From Diplocarpon mali (Eukaryota > Ascomycota > Leotiomycetes > Helotiales > Drepanopezizaceae), in assembly GCA_024741835.1 (NCBI GenBank), contig JAENRP010000293.1:1-57015 (forward strand): a stretch of 57,015 nucleotides of DNA. The letters are read 5' to 3'. This document shows positions 38,985 to 50,107 of this stretch, in pieces. The notes below the pieces were generated by a model that made no database searches, had not been told where the DNA came from, and saw nothing but the letters and a program-made list of their open reading frames with translations. Each line of letters begins with the position of its first letter. The stretch's first letter is position 1. The translations under genes were made by a program, and so were the position numbers.

Positions 38985-39669
38985 TTAGCTTATCACCCCC
39001 CTTAATATCCAGACTTCCCCATTCTTGACCTTGCTCGTCACAGAATTGACCTCAATATTCCTAGGTTGGATCTACCCATCATTAGTCTAGATCGCGGTAT
39101 GCGCTCGTCTTTGGAGTATGAACAACACGTACCACTTTCACTCCTCCCTTGTCCTCCCACCACAATGTCTCTCCAGTTAGCGTCTGAACCTTCTCTCCCT
39201 CCTCCCAAGGGCTCCTTGTCACAACATGCGCCTCAACAAACCTCCTTAGATTGCTCCTCGCCCTCTCTTGTCCCTTCTCGCCCTCGTCCGCGGCGGCTCC
39301 CAGCGGCTCATGCTCCTGTCCTGACGGATCCTCCCACGCCTTGCGATCAAGAGCCATTATTGCCGAGTTCATCGGCGCAAGGATCGTCGTGTTGAGCTTT
39401 GAGTCCTCGAACCGTTGGCTGAGGGGCGCAAAGTCCCGCGTGAAGCCAGCGAAGATATTTATCGTGCGGTCGCTGCCTATGACATCGGAGAGAGTTATGG
39501 AGGTGCCTGTTCCTGGGGAGGATGGGGTCGATGGGTGCGCAGGCGGCGACGGCATGGCGAGGCCGCGGCCTGGGGGGCTTGGTGGCGAGAGGTATTTTTG
39601 AGGTGGAAGGAGGGCGGGTATGGCGAAGGGCAAGAGAATCAGGGAGTATATCCGAGTGGTGGGTTTCAT
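38985..39669 (-). CDS. Secreted fasciclin (FAS1) domain protein
   Basis: Two exons, 39133-39669 and 38985-39071, with a 61-nt intron (GTACGT donor, CTAAT branch, GGGTAG acceptor), give 207 aa. The N-terminus MKPTTRIYSLILLPFAIPALL is a signal peptide. A single FAS1 domain covers about 55-205: SDVIGSDRTINIFAGFTRD, LNTTILAPMNSAIMALDRK (FAS1 H1 box), RFVEAHVV (H2 box) and, after splicing, IQPRNIEVNSVTSKV and NGEVWILRGVIS. FAS1 proteins act in adhesion or at the cell surface and vacuole. No GPI signal is seen. The acceptor was chosen because it restores the IQP-x-NIEV strand of the fold. Confidence 0.87.
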
Positions 39670-40892
39670 TCTCTTGGGGGTGTGTTGGGGGATGGGATGG
39701 GATGACCATGTTGGGGCATACTTTGAATGTGGTGCTCTGCGTCGCGTTCCACCCAGGAGTTCTCGTGACTGCCAACGTCCTCGATTCTCGGGAAGCTTGC
39801 TATGCTTGACCTGCCAAGCGCACATCATGATTTCCAATCCGCACATGAGTACATACGCGTAGATCGATTGTATCTCGGGGAGGTTACGTGAACTACACTC
39901 AAGCACGGCGGTCGGCGGGAGGGTGGTGTCTGGGCTGCAGCCATCCGTTCCCAGCCCGAGCCAGCACAATGCAGGCGAGCAGTCCTCTCGTCTCTATCTT
40001 GTCTCTCTCCTCTCTCTCCTCTCCCTCCTCTCTCTCGTCTCTCTCCTCCTCTCCTCCTCTCCTCCTCCCCCCTCCTACCAGCGGTCGCGAGCCATGCCTC
40101 GGTGAGGGCCAGCAAGTCGATGCGCGGCTCCCGACCAGACTCACGTGCTGTTCCGCGATTCCAAATTGCAGCGGAACTCCTCCCAGCCCTCAGAGGTCCC
40201 AAAGCAACCTCTCTCGGACCCATTCGCGCCACTCTTGACGGCGACAATGCAACGCACGCTGGCTTGCCCAGGAATCAGCGCACCGCATTGTGAGCCTGCC
40301 CGGCGGGCACGAGCAACGTCGACAGCTCGAGAACGAGCATGAGGACGCAGAGCTCTGCCCGATGGACGACCGGTGCACGTCGCATCGCCCTCCCGAGAAC
40401 CCTTTCACATGCATGCGGTGACATGGTGAGACCCTCGCCGCTGCGCGCGGACGCGGACGCGGACGCGGACTCGGAATCTGGGTCAGATGATGCGACTGCG
40501 AATGTCTGGAGAAGCAGCTGGATCTTCACATGCTGCGGAGCCGTGGGTGCTTCGGACAGCCGGTGTCGAAACATCGCCGGCCTGGTGCGGGCCCACGGGG
40601 CACCGTGTTCTCGCGTTCCTGAGAGAGGGCATTCAATCCAGTGGCCGCGTTCATCGACAATTGCTGGAATACCATCTACACCTCACTTCTCCCCGCATGA
40701 CATGGAGCGTGGTGGGCTACGAGGTGGTCGGGTAGAGGTGGTCGAAGAAGACCAGCGATCCATCCATTTACCCTCTCCCGTGGCTATGGAATTTACTTTG
40801 TAGGTACAGGAGCACCTGGCAAATCGGCTGACCAGTCCGTCCGTCCCATTGGCCCGCCCGCCAGACTCCCTCGTTTCTGCCTCGGCATTTCC
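39670..40892. other. Divergent intergenic with CT tract and GCGGAC repeat
   Basis: Upstream DNA of the fasciclin gene and, beyond the gap, the fumarate reductase gene. A CT tract lies at about 39991-40078, and gcggac hexamers repeat at 40446-40471. Open frames here are GC-rich and low-complexity and I do not call them. Confidence 0.5.
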
Positions 40893-41498
40893 NNNNNNNN
40901 NNNNNNNNNNNNNNNNNNNNNNNNNNNNNNNNNNNNNNNNNNNNNNNNNNNNNNNNNNNNNNNNNNNNNNNNNNNNNNNNNNNNNNNNNNNNNNNNNNNN
41001 NNNNNNNNNNNNNNNNNNNNNNNNNNNNNNNNNNNNNNNNNNNNNNNNNNNNNNNNNNNNNNNNNNNNNNNNNNNNNNNNNNNNNNNNNNNNNNNNNNNN
41101 NNNNNNNNNNNNNNNNNNNNNNNNNNNNNNNNNNNNNNNNNNNNNNNNNNNNNNNNNNNNNNNNNNNNNNNNNNNNNNNNNNNNNNNNNNNNNNNNNNNN
41201 NNNNNNNNNNNNNNNNNNNNNNNNNNNNNNNNNNNNNNNNNNNNNNNNNNNNNNNNNNNNNNNNNNNNNNNNNNNNNNNNNNNNNNNNNNNNNNNNNNNN
41301 NNNNNNNNNNNNNNNNNNNNNNNNNNNNNNNNNNNNNNNNNNNNNNNNNNNNNNNNNNNNNNNNNNNNNNNNNNNNNNNNNNNNNNNNNNNNNNNNNNNN
41401 NNNNNNNNNNNNNNNNNNNNNNNNNNNNNNNNNNNNNNNNNNNNNNNNNNNNNNNNNNNNNNNNNNNNNNNNNNNNNNNNNNNNNNNNNNNNNNNNNN
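40893..41498. other. Assembly gap, 606 N
   Basis: Run of N that removes the start and the FAD-binding N-terminus of the fumarate reductase gene. Confidence 1.
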
Positions 41499-41530
41499 AT
41501 ATCACATGCTAAGAATGCAATCGCCTGCAG

Positions 41531-43079
41531 TGGCCATTCGCAGCCGAGAACGCACAGAGGGCACGATGCCAAGTTCCCTGGCATGGCCATCACGTATGCG
41601 CTCATGCAAAGACTCGAAGAGCTGGCCGAGAACGAACCAGAGCGGGTACAGATCATCAAGAAAGCCCGCGTCACCGGACTGAACAAGGATGGCAACAGGA
41701 TCACGGGTGTCTCATACGAGTTCGACGGCGAGCCAAATACCGTCGAGGGACCAGTTGTGTTGGCGACAGGGGGATATGCTGCCGATTTCACCGAAACCTC
41801 GTTGCTCAAGAAATGGCGCCCAGATACCTTCGACCTGGCATCTACCAACGGCGTGCACGCCACCGGAGATGGGCAGAAGATGGTCATGGCTATTGGCGGG
41901 AACGGCATCGATATGGACAAGGTCCAAGTGCACCCGACGGGACTGGTCGACCCCAAGGACCCGGGCTCGAAATGGAAGTTCTTGGCCGCAGAGGCTCTGC
42001 GTGGTGAGGGAGGTCTTCTCCTGAACGGAGATGGAGACCGCTTCTGCGACGAGCTCGGCCACAGAGATTATGTTTCTGGCGAGATGTGGAAGGAGAAGGA
42101 CAAGGGCAAGTTCCCCGTCCGCCTTCTCCTCAACTCCAAAGCCTCGAACGTCCTCGACTTCCACACCCGCCATTACTCTGGTCGTGGGCTCATGAAGAAG
42201 ATGACTGGCAAGGAACTTGCCAAGGAGATTGGCTGCACCCCAGAACACCTCCAATCCACCTTCCAGGCATACAACGATATCGCCGACGGGAAGAGAAAGG
42301 ACCCGTACGGCAAGAAGTTCTTCCACAACGGCCCCGTCGATATCAATGACGATTTCCACGTGGCGATCATGGAGCCCGTCCTCCATTTCACCATGGGCGG
42401 TATTGAGATCAACGACAAGGCCGAGATTCTGAACTCGGAAGGCAAGCCATTCGAGGGGCTCTATGCCTGCGGCGAGCTGGCGGGAGGTGTCCACGGCGCC
42501 AACCGTCTCGGAGGCTCGTCTCTCCTAGGCTGTGTCGTGTATGGCCGTGTTGCCGGCGACACCGCCAGCAACTACCTGTTCCGGAACGCCTTGAGCGGCA
42601 CCAGCACCGCCACCTCCCGCCTCGGCCAAATTTCTCTGCACATCGACCCGTCGCAGCCGGGCAAGATCTCGGTGGAGTGGGACAGCCAGGGTTCCGCTTC
42701 CGACTCGTCCCGGCTTGCTCGGCAGTCACAGACCTCCGCCGGGCCTGTCCTGAAGAAGGACGCCGACTCCTCGGACCCTGGCAAGGTCAGCAGGCCCAAC
42801 AAAGCCGCGTTCAAGATCCCGGAGAAGGAGTTTACGATGGAAGAGGTAGCGAAGCACAACACCAAAGAGGACCTGTGGGTTGTAGTCAAGGGCGTAGTGA
42901 TGGACGTTTCCGACTGGCTGGACGAGCATCCCGGCGGGCCACAGGCTATCATGAATTTCATGGGCCGGGATGCGACGGAGGAGTTTGAGATGTTGCACGA
43001 TGATGAGGTGATTAGAAAATACGCGCCCAGCCAGGTCATTGGGCGCGTGAAGGGGCAGGAGGTCACGCTCGAGGCGTAG
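41531..43079 (+). CDS. Soluble fumarate reductase fused to C-terminal cytochrome b5 (5' partial)
   Basis: The visible part begins after a likely intron acceptor (CCTGCAG at 41524-41530) and is open to 43079, about 516 aa. It starts in GHSQPRTHRGHDAKFPGMA, the conserved substrate and FAD region of the Frd/Osm1 family. It continues with LATGGYAAD, HPTGLVDPKDP, AAEALRGEGG, HFTMGGIEI, and LYACGELAGGVHGANRLGG, the FAD/active-site Arg segment. After a Ser-rich linker a cytochrome b5 domain follows: FTMEEVAKHNTKEDLWVVV, DEHPGGPQAI (heme His) and MLHDDEV (second heme His). The family reduces fumarate to succinate, reoxidising FADH2 under low oxygen. The missing N-terminus of about 125 residues fits the gap. 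Confidence 0.93.
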
Positions 43080-43574
43080 ACGGGCCTGTATGACTCGCTG
43101 TTGGATCGGAATGGGAGGGGGCAACGAGAAGGGGGTCAGTTGTCGGCTTACTTTTCCCCTCCTGGGGTATCAGGCTCGTAGACCTACACGAAATGCACGT
43201 CCTCTCTTCCTCGTCTCTCCTCGTGGAGCCGCACTGCTCACTTCTGATATGGCGAGGCCCTGTCCCCGCGACAGTGTATCGCCTTGGCACTTGTCGAGGT
43301 ATGGTACCATATGCATATACATGTTTCGTAGATGTTCTTGTGGACAACGTCTAAGCTTGGTTCTCATCTTAGCGAGGTGTCTCCTCCCAGAAGTCGTAGG
43401 AGGTTCCTGTCATTTGAAGAAAGACTTCTGACACGGCGCGCTTGCATACCTAGCAGGCCCTCCTGACCTCCACGCGTTGGTAGGTGTGAGTGGCTAGGCT
43501 CTATATAGCCTAGTTGCGCACGGACTCGAGCTTTTATATATTCAGAAATTTTCCTTAAGGCAACCCTTAAGAAG
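43080..43574. other. Boundary between gene-rich and AT-rich DNA
   Basis: 3' flank of the fumarate reductase gene. Base composition changes within about 100 bases near 43,500-43,570 from GC-rich to strongly AT-rich. No gene is supported. Confidence 0.7.
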
Positions 43575-44834
43575 AACCATCTTCGAGTTCCCCTTAGGTA
43601 ATCCTAATCCTTTTTATAAGAAAAGCTAATGGCTCCCTATATCTATATATTAATTACTAGAAACTAAATGCTATAACGAAGAAAGACCCTTACCCGATTC
43701 TACTTATTAATAAGATAATAGTATATATATCGAAAGCTTATGTTTTTATAAAAATCGATATATAATAAGCCTTTTACTATATTTGTATATTAGTTGACTT
43801 TAAGGACCTAACTACCTTTTGTATATATTATAGGATTTATAAATATAAGGTTTTGCCATTCGGGCTAATAAATAGGCCTATTACCTTTTAAAGGTTTATT
43901 AATAATATTCTCCTTAAGTACCTTAACGATTTCTACTCTACTTATTTAAATGATATTCTAATTTACTTAGAAAACTCCTTTAACTATAAGATTTATATTA
44001 AGAAGATCTTAGGAATTCTCTAATACTATAGCCTTTAAGTAGATATTAAGAAAAGCGAGTTTAGGATTACTAAGACTAGGTTCCTAAGGTTTATTATTAG
44101 AGTTTATAAAATTGAAGTAGACTTTGATAAGGTCTTAGTTATTTAAGAGTAGAAATATATTAAGAATGTATATAGTATATAAAGCTTTCTAAGGTTCTAT
44201 AACTTTTATTAAAGGTTTATTTAAAGCTATAGTTGTATCTGCCGACCTTTAATAGCTTTTATAGGAAACGTTCCTTTTAACTTTAATAACGCTTATAAAG
44301 AAGCTTAAGAAGCTTTGCGCTTAAGCTTTTAAACGACCCCGATTTTATACTACTATTACCTTTAGAAGTAGATAAGGCTTAAGACTAACGCCTCTAATAG
44401 CATAGTCGCTAGTATACTCTTTTAATTCTAAGAAGATGAAAACTACTACCTAATTAGGTACTTTTCGAAGACTATAAATAATACTAAGCTGAATTACCCT
44501 ATTTATAATAAGGAGCTCTTAGTGATTTTTAAATCGTTCTACTAGTATAAGGCAGAGCTACTTAAGGCTTAGAAAATAGTATATATATATATAGATCATA
44601 AAGTCCTTAAGTACTTTATAATAACTAAGGACTTAATAGCCTAGTAGGCTCGCTAAGCAAAGTTCTTTATTAACTTTAACTTCCTTATTATATACTAAAT
44701 AGGTATAATAAATATATTGACTAATATACTTTTATATTAAGACTAGGAGCTAACCCCTTTTAAGGCTAGGAAACGAGCTTTATACTACTAGCAGCTCTTG
44801 CCTAATGATAAGCTTTCTATAGAAGTACTTGCCA
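43575..44834 (+). pseudogene. Element 2, 5'-truncated pol fragment (RT-RNase H), RIP-mutated
   Basis: Ty3/gypsy reverse transcriptase is readable through many stops: SSSP followed by ILFIRKANGS, then YKYKVLPFGL, and YLNDILIY in place of the catalytic Y-L-D-D. RNase H remnants follow. Upstream homology to element 1 fades at about 43,575, so gag, protease and the 5' LTR are missing. The copy is cut at 44,834 by insertion of element 1 and resumes at 52,017. Confidence 0.85.
44830..44834. repeat. Target site duplication TGCCA, left
   Basis: The 5 bp immediately before the 5' LTR of element 1, identical to 52,012-52,016. A 5-bp duplication is standard for Ty3/gypsy integration. Confidence 0.88.
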
Positions 44835-45088
44835 TATTACGGCCGCATTACGTGCATATCACGTGAACGGTTATATCACATATCGAAGTCAGGTGTATGC
44901 TAAGGTAGCGAGGTGGCTGGATCACGTGCACGCTAGTGAAGCACCTGTACTTATTCTGGAGGAGCTCTACTAAAGACTCTCTCTTCTTCTTTATCTTTTC
45001 TTTTTAATTATATAATATACCTTTTAAGGTAATGCTATTAGCGTTATTCGATTTTCGCCTTTTATACGCTTAAGAGCAAGTTATAATA
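44835..45088 (+). repeat. Element 1 5' LTR
   Basis: 254 bp, starting tattacggccgc and ending gttataata where the partner LTR ends gtcgtgaca. It aligns without length change to 51,758-52,011. A TG...CA original terminus is inferred from the 3' copy end and the TG-to-TA change. Confidence 0.92.
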
Positions 45089-46129
45089 TAAGAAAAGATT
45101 AACTTAACCTCTGCTAAGAAGCTTAATATCTACTACCTTTAGAATTATCATTTCGAACTGCCTTAAGCAACTCGATCTCTTAATCTTGACTTCTACTACA
45201 AACTGCCCTAAGCAACTCGTATATAGCGCCTAGATCTTATTAATTTAGTTTTTAAAGGAAGCTAAATAACCTTCGAATATAAGATCAGCTCGTTTTTTCG
45301 ACCCCTTACCTATTCTATTTTGCAAACGGAAATTTACCTTTAATTTCAATTTGAAAATTTTTTTATTTACTATACCCTCGCTTTGCTAGCATAGGCTGCT
45401 GCCTAAAGCAGTATAATAACTTTTCTCTTCTTGACTTTCTCCTTCTCTTATAAATACTTTATACTACTCTTTTTTATCAACCTTATACTTATCGATAATA
45501 TACTTATCGATAACTCTCCTTATACTCTTTAAAGCTCCTCCTTTTCTGCGAAAGCCTCGAATATAATTCAACTCCTTAAAGACCCCTCCTTACGAATAAG
45601 TTATCGACCTTCTCTATACTCCCTATCAACCTATACTTATTGATAACTCTCCTCACCTCTTCAAAGCTCTTTACTCCTTCCTTTAAAACACTTAGGTATA
45701 AACTAGAGAACCTATACCTATATATATATATAAAGACTTAGTCAGCCTTAGTAGGTTATACTATACCGTTAGAGACTAGGTCAACTTTAGTAGAGTGATA
45801 AGCTTTAGATCCTTAGACCCTACTTCCTTAGATTTGCACTATACCTTTAGGCAACCTTATTATAACTCCTAATTAGTAAAGAGACGTAATCCTAAAGTAA
45901 AACCTTCTTTCTTAAGATCTATAAACCTATAATACCTTAATATATACTCTACTAGAAGGCTTTAAGAATGTATATAGCTCCGCTTATACTGATCTTCCCC
46001 CTTTTAAATAGGTTACTATTTAGCATTAGGTCCCTTTAGATTAAACTAGATAATATAGAAAGAGTTAGTACTTAAGACCTCTAATCTTATACCACTTAAG
46101 AGAAGTGAAAGGTTAACCGCACCTCTACT

Positions 46130-46225
46130 GGGCCTTATTGCTACTAGTTCTCTAGGCCTTACTGCCACTAGTTTACCAGGCCTTACTACTACTAGTTCAC
46201 TAGGCCTTACTGCCAACCCTGGTCC
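46130..46225 (+). repeat. Gag-region tandem repeat, about four units of 27 bp
   Basis: Units of the type aggccttactgccactagtt recur four times with small changes. A shorter, more mutated version lies in element 3 at about 55,180-55,255. Confidence 0.75.
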
Positions 46226-46270
46226 TAGAGATATTCCCCCTTTAGAGCTTACTTAGGAAGCTACCTCCCT

Positions 46271-47450
46271 TAGTATAGACTTTACTCCTAGGCCTAGCCT
46301 ATAAGTGGATTCTCGAAATTCTCTCTTTCTATTAATTAAAGTTAAGGAAGAACTGATATCTACCTTTATTATATCGGCCCCTCTCTTTTTAGCTGTCTAA
46401 TAGGCCGAAATCGCAAACCTTATTAGCGCTGCTATAGCCGCTGCTTTTTAAAATAATACTACTGCCCTTTCTTCCTTAAGTGCTAGCCTTTAGAATACTC
46501 GGTCCCTTACCGCCGACTTACTGCCTCCTTTAGACTATTACCTTCTAATTATCTGACCTTTAGTCCTAGCTATCGACCCCTATCGAATTAAGTACCTTTA
46601 AACCTATTTTAGCAACTACTAAGGCGAAATCACTTATAACGCTTAGAAGATAGCTATAAAGGTATTTATTTAAAAGTACTTAAGCAACTTCACTTTAAGA
46701 GAGGACTAGATTATTACCTACTTTAAGTATATAATAAGTAAAGCTTAAAACCTAATCTTATAATATATAGATCCTATCTTTGCTAATAAGTTTATATATA
46801 TTACTAATATCCTTAGGATCTTAAATTAAAGGTTTTTTAATTATAATTATATTTAATCTATTAAGCTTAAATATAATAGGCTAACTATAGGTTTAATATT
46901 ATATAATAAGTTCTAATCTAAGTTCGTTACCCTTACTATAGCTAAAAAGATCGATTAGTCTTACTAGTTTAATAACATTTATAAAAAGGTCTTCTTAGCC
47001 TTAAAGAACAACCTTTAAGTAAAGAAGTATAAAATAAATAATAATTATACTACTTTAGATAAGTTCTTAGCTATTACAGACCGCAAGGCTTATAATATTA
47101 AGTAAGAAGAAGCTTATAACATTTGATAAGTTGCCTCTACTATTACGTTCTCCCTTTCGAAGGACTATATCCTTAGCATATTAAAAAGGGAATTATAAAG
47201 ACCTATAGCTATAGCTACTTCTTTAGCTCCTTATACTTATTCCCCTCTACTAGCGGCCTATTAAAAAGGGTCTGCTAGCCTAAAGCCGTTATCTAGTCTT
47301 TGCTATAACTGCAAAGCCCTTAGTTATTATATAATAAACTGCCCTAAGCTAAAGAAGTAAGGCGAGTTTATAATAGCTAAAGTTGAGATAGAAAATAACT
47401 TACTATTAGGAAACTGCTAAGTTATAGTAAAGACTCCTATTATAATATAG
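46271..47450 (+). pseudogene. Element 1 gag relic with zinc knuckle
   Basis: Disabled by stops. The nucleocapsid zinc knuckle is readable at 47,301-47,342 as C-x2-C-x4-Y-x4-C, with Tyr (TAT) where the family has His (CAT), a one-step C-to-T change. Gag packages the RNA. The left edge is approximate. Confidence 0.75.
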
Positions 47451-48045
47451 GTTATAATTTATAAAAAGACTTGGATTTTGATTCCTACCTATTAATAGGC
47501 GGCTGCTAATTCTTAGTTCTTATAGAACTAGCTTGAAATGGATTATTTATTAAAATAGTTACTTATATTAATAGTAGAGCTAATATTTTCGGTATTATTA
47601 AGACGTCTTTAGTATATTAGCTTTCTTAAAGACTTAAGGTGAAGTTTATTAAACTGCTTAAACCGATTATTCCTATTGGCTATAATAGTCTTAAGGGAGA
47701 AACTATTCAATTTGCTGTTTTACTTACCCTTATAATTAATAGGCGACGAATTAACTTCCCTTTTTTAATCATAAGCTTAAAAGCAATTGATATTTTAATT
47801 AGTAGGAAGTTCCTAAAGCACTATAACCTTAAATAGTCTTATAAAAAGGGGAAAAATAGTATCTCTTAGCCTAAGGATATACCTATTGTCCTCTACTTTA
47901 ATTAACGCGTACTAATCGATCTTTTATAATTAATAAGACCCTTAATAGCTTAATAAGATATCAATCGTTAAGCAGCTATAATAGATGCTAAGGATAAAGA
48001 CTTAAGAATAGCTTAAGCCTAGCTCTTAGTACTAGTAAGCAATAA

Positions 48046-48168
48046 CTCGAATTCCACTCCTAGTCCTAGCCTATAAGTAAAATCTACGAACTCGAATTCT
48101 ACTCCTAGTCCTGGCCTATAAATGAAAACTGCAAACTTGAATTCCACTTCTAATTCTAGCTTGCAAGT
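48046..48168 (+). repeat. Three tandem copies of the N-S-T-P-x-P-G/S-L-Q-V peptide-coding repeat
   Basis: Three in-frame units at about 48,050, 48,095 and 48,140 between protease and RT. The third unit still reads L-Q-V, with CAA intact, while the first two have TAA there. Confidence 0.8.
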
Positions 48169-50027
48169 GGCCTCTTATAGACTTAAGGATAGTAGTTTCT
48201 TTAGAGATTTGAAAAGAGATCTGAACTATATAAAGAAGGCTTTGCTAAAAGTATTAGACCTCCTACTCCCTCTTTTAATAAAGAAAACCGCTCCTTTAAA
48301 GACGGCTTATTAGATCAGCCTAATCTTAGCTTTAGCAATCGGCGCCCTCTACTACTACTTTATAATTAAAGTAAAATAAGTTATATAAACTTAAGAACTA
48401 GCGCTTAAAGAATTTATATTTATAAGCTTTATTTATAATCTAAACTAAGAAACCAATCGCCGAGAATCGGTTAAGCAAGCTGAAATTAACTCTCTTAGCC
48501 TTAGTTTGATACTATAAGCTAAATATAAAAGTAACGATAAGCTAATAGACTAAAAGCTCCTGCCTTAGTACGCTAAGTTTAAAAACGTCTTTAGTTACTA
48601 GGCCTTCGATTAGCTGCTAGAACCCAGATTAAGGGTAGATTATAAAATTAAGCTAATAGGCGAGAATAACTTAATAATCGAACCCCTTTACCGCCTTACT
48701 AACAAATAGCTCTTAAAGGTTAAGAGCTATATTCTTAAGAACTTATATAAAGGATTTATTAAAGCTTTAAGTTCCCCTTAGGTAGTCCTAATCCTCTTTA
48801 TTAGAAAAGCTAATGGCTCCTTACGTTTATATATCGATTATTAGAAACTAAATACTTTAATAAAGAAAGACCCTTACCTAATTCCCCTTATTAATAAGAT
48901 AATAGCACGCATATTAAAAGCTTATGTTTTTATAAAAATCGATATATAATAAGCCTTCTACTATATCTGTATATTAGCTGATACTAAAGACCTAACTACC
49001 TTTCGCACGCATTATAAGACCTATAAATATAAGGTTTTGCCATTTAGGCTAATAAATAGGCCTATCACCTTTTAAAGATTTATTAACGATATTCTCCTTA
49101 ACTACTTTAACGATTTTTACTTTACTTATTTAAATAATATTCTAATTTACTTAGAAAACTCCTTTAATTATAAGATTTATATTAAGAAGATCTTAGGAAT
49201 TCTCTAATACTATAGCCTTTAAGCAGATATTAAGAAAAGCAAGTTTAAGGTTATTAAGACTAGGTTCCTAGGGTTTATTATTAAAGTTTATAGAATTAAG
49301 GTAGACCTTAATAAGGTCTTAGTCATTTAAGAGTAGAAATACGCTAAGAATGTATATAGTATATAAAGCTTCCTAAGGTTTTATAATTTCTACTAAAGGT
49401 TTATTTAAAGCTATAGTTGTATCTGCCGACCTTTAATAGCTCTTATAGGAAACGTTCCTTTTGATTTTAATAACACTTATAAGGAAGCTTAAGAAGCTTT
49501 GCACTTAAGCCTTTAAATAACCCTAATTTTATACTACTATTACCCTTAAAAGCAGATAAGGCTTAAGACCGACGCCTCCGACGGCATAGTTGCTAGTATA
49601 CTCTCTTAACTCTAGGAAGACAATAACTACTACTTAATCGGGTATTTCTTAAAGACTATAAATGATATTAAGCTAAATTACCCTATTTATAATAAGGAGC
49701 TCCTAGCGATTTTTAGATTGTTCTACTAGTATAAGGCAAAGCTACTTAAGGCCTAGAAAATAGTATACATATATATAGATTATAAAGCCCTTAAGTACTT
49801 TATAACAACTAAGGACTTAATAGCCTAGTAGGCTTGCTAAGTGGAGTTCTTCGCTAATTTCAACTTCCTTATTATATACCGAATAGGTATAATAAATACG
49901 CTAGCTAATATACTTTTATATCAAAACCAAGAGCTAACCCCTCTTAAGGCTAGGAAACGAGCTTTACGCCACTAGCAGCTTTTACCTAACGATAAGCTTT
50001 CTATAGAAGTACTCGCTACTAAAGGCG

Positions 50028-50107
50028 ATTCTACTCCTAGGCCTAGCCTATAAGTAACTTTAGCGCAGATCAATTCCACTCCTAGGCCCGGCCTATAAGT
50101 GACGACT
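50028..50107 (+). repeat. Two copies of the same peptide-coding repeat between RNase H and integrase
   Basis: Units at about 50,028 and 50,072, reading D-S-T-P-R-P-S-L-stop-V and N-S-T-P-R-P-G-L-stop-V. The stop is TAA in place of CAA. Confidence 0.8.

Noticed and set aside
39888..40803. Open frames in GC-rich, CT-rich DNA
   Set aside because: Low complexity and mutually overlapping, with no motif.
40768..41956. Very long open frames across the 606-N gap
   Set aside because: Artefacts of translating N.
47639..47836. Independent 65-aa gene
   Set aside because: It is a stop-free remnant of the retrotransposon protease region.
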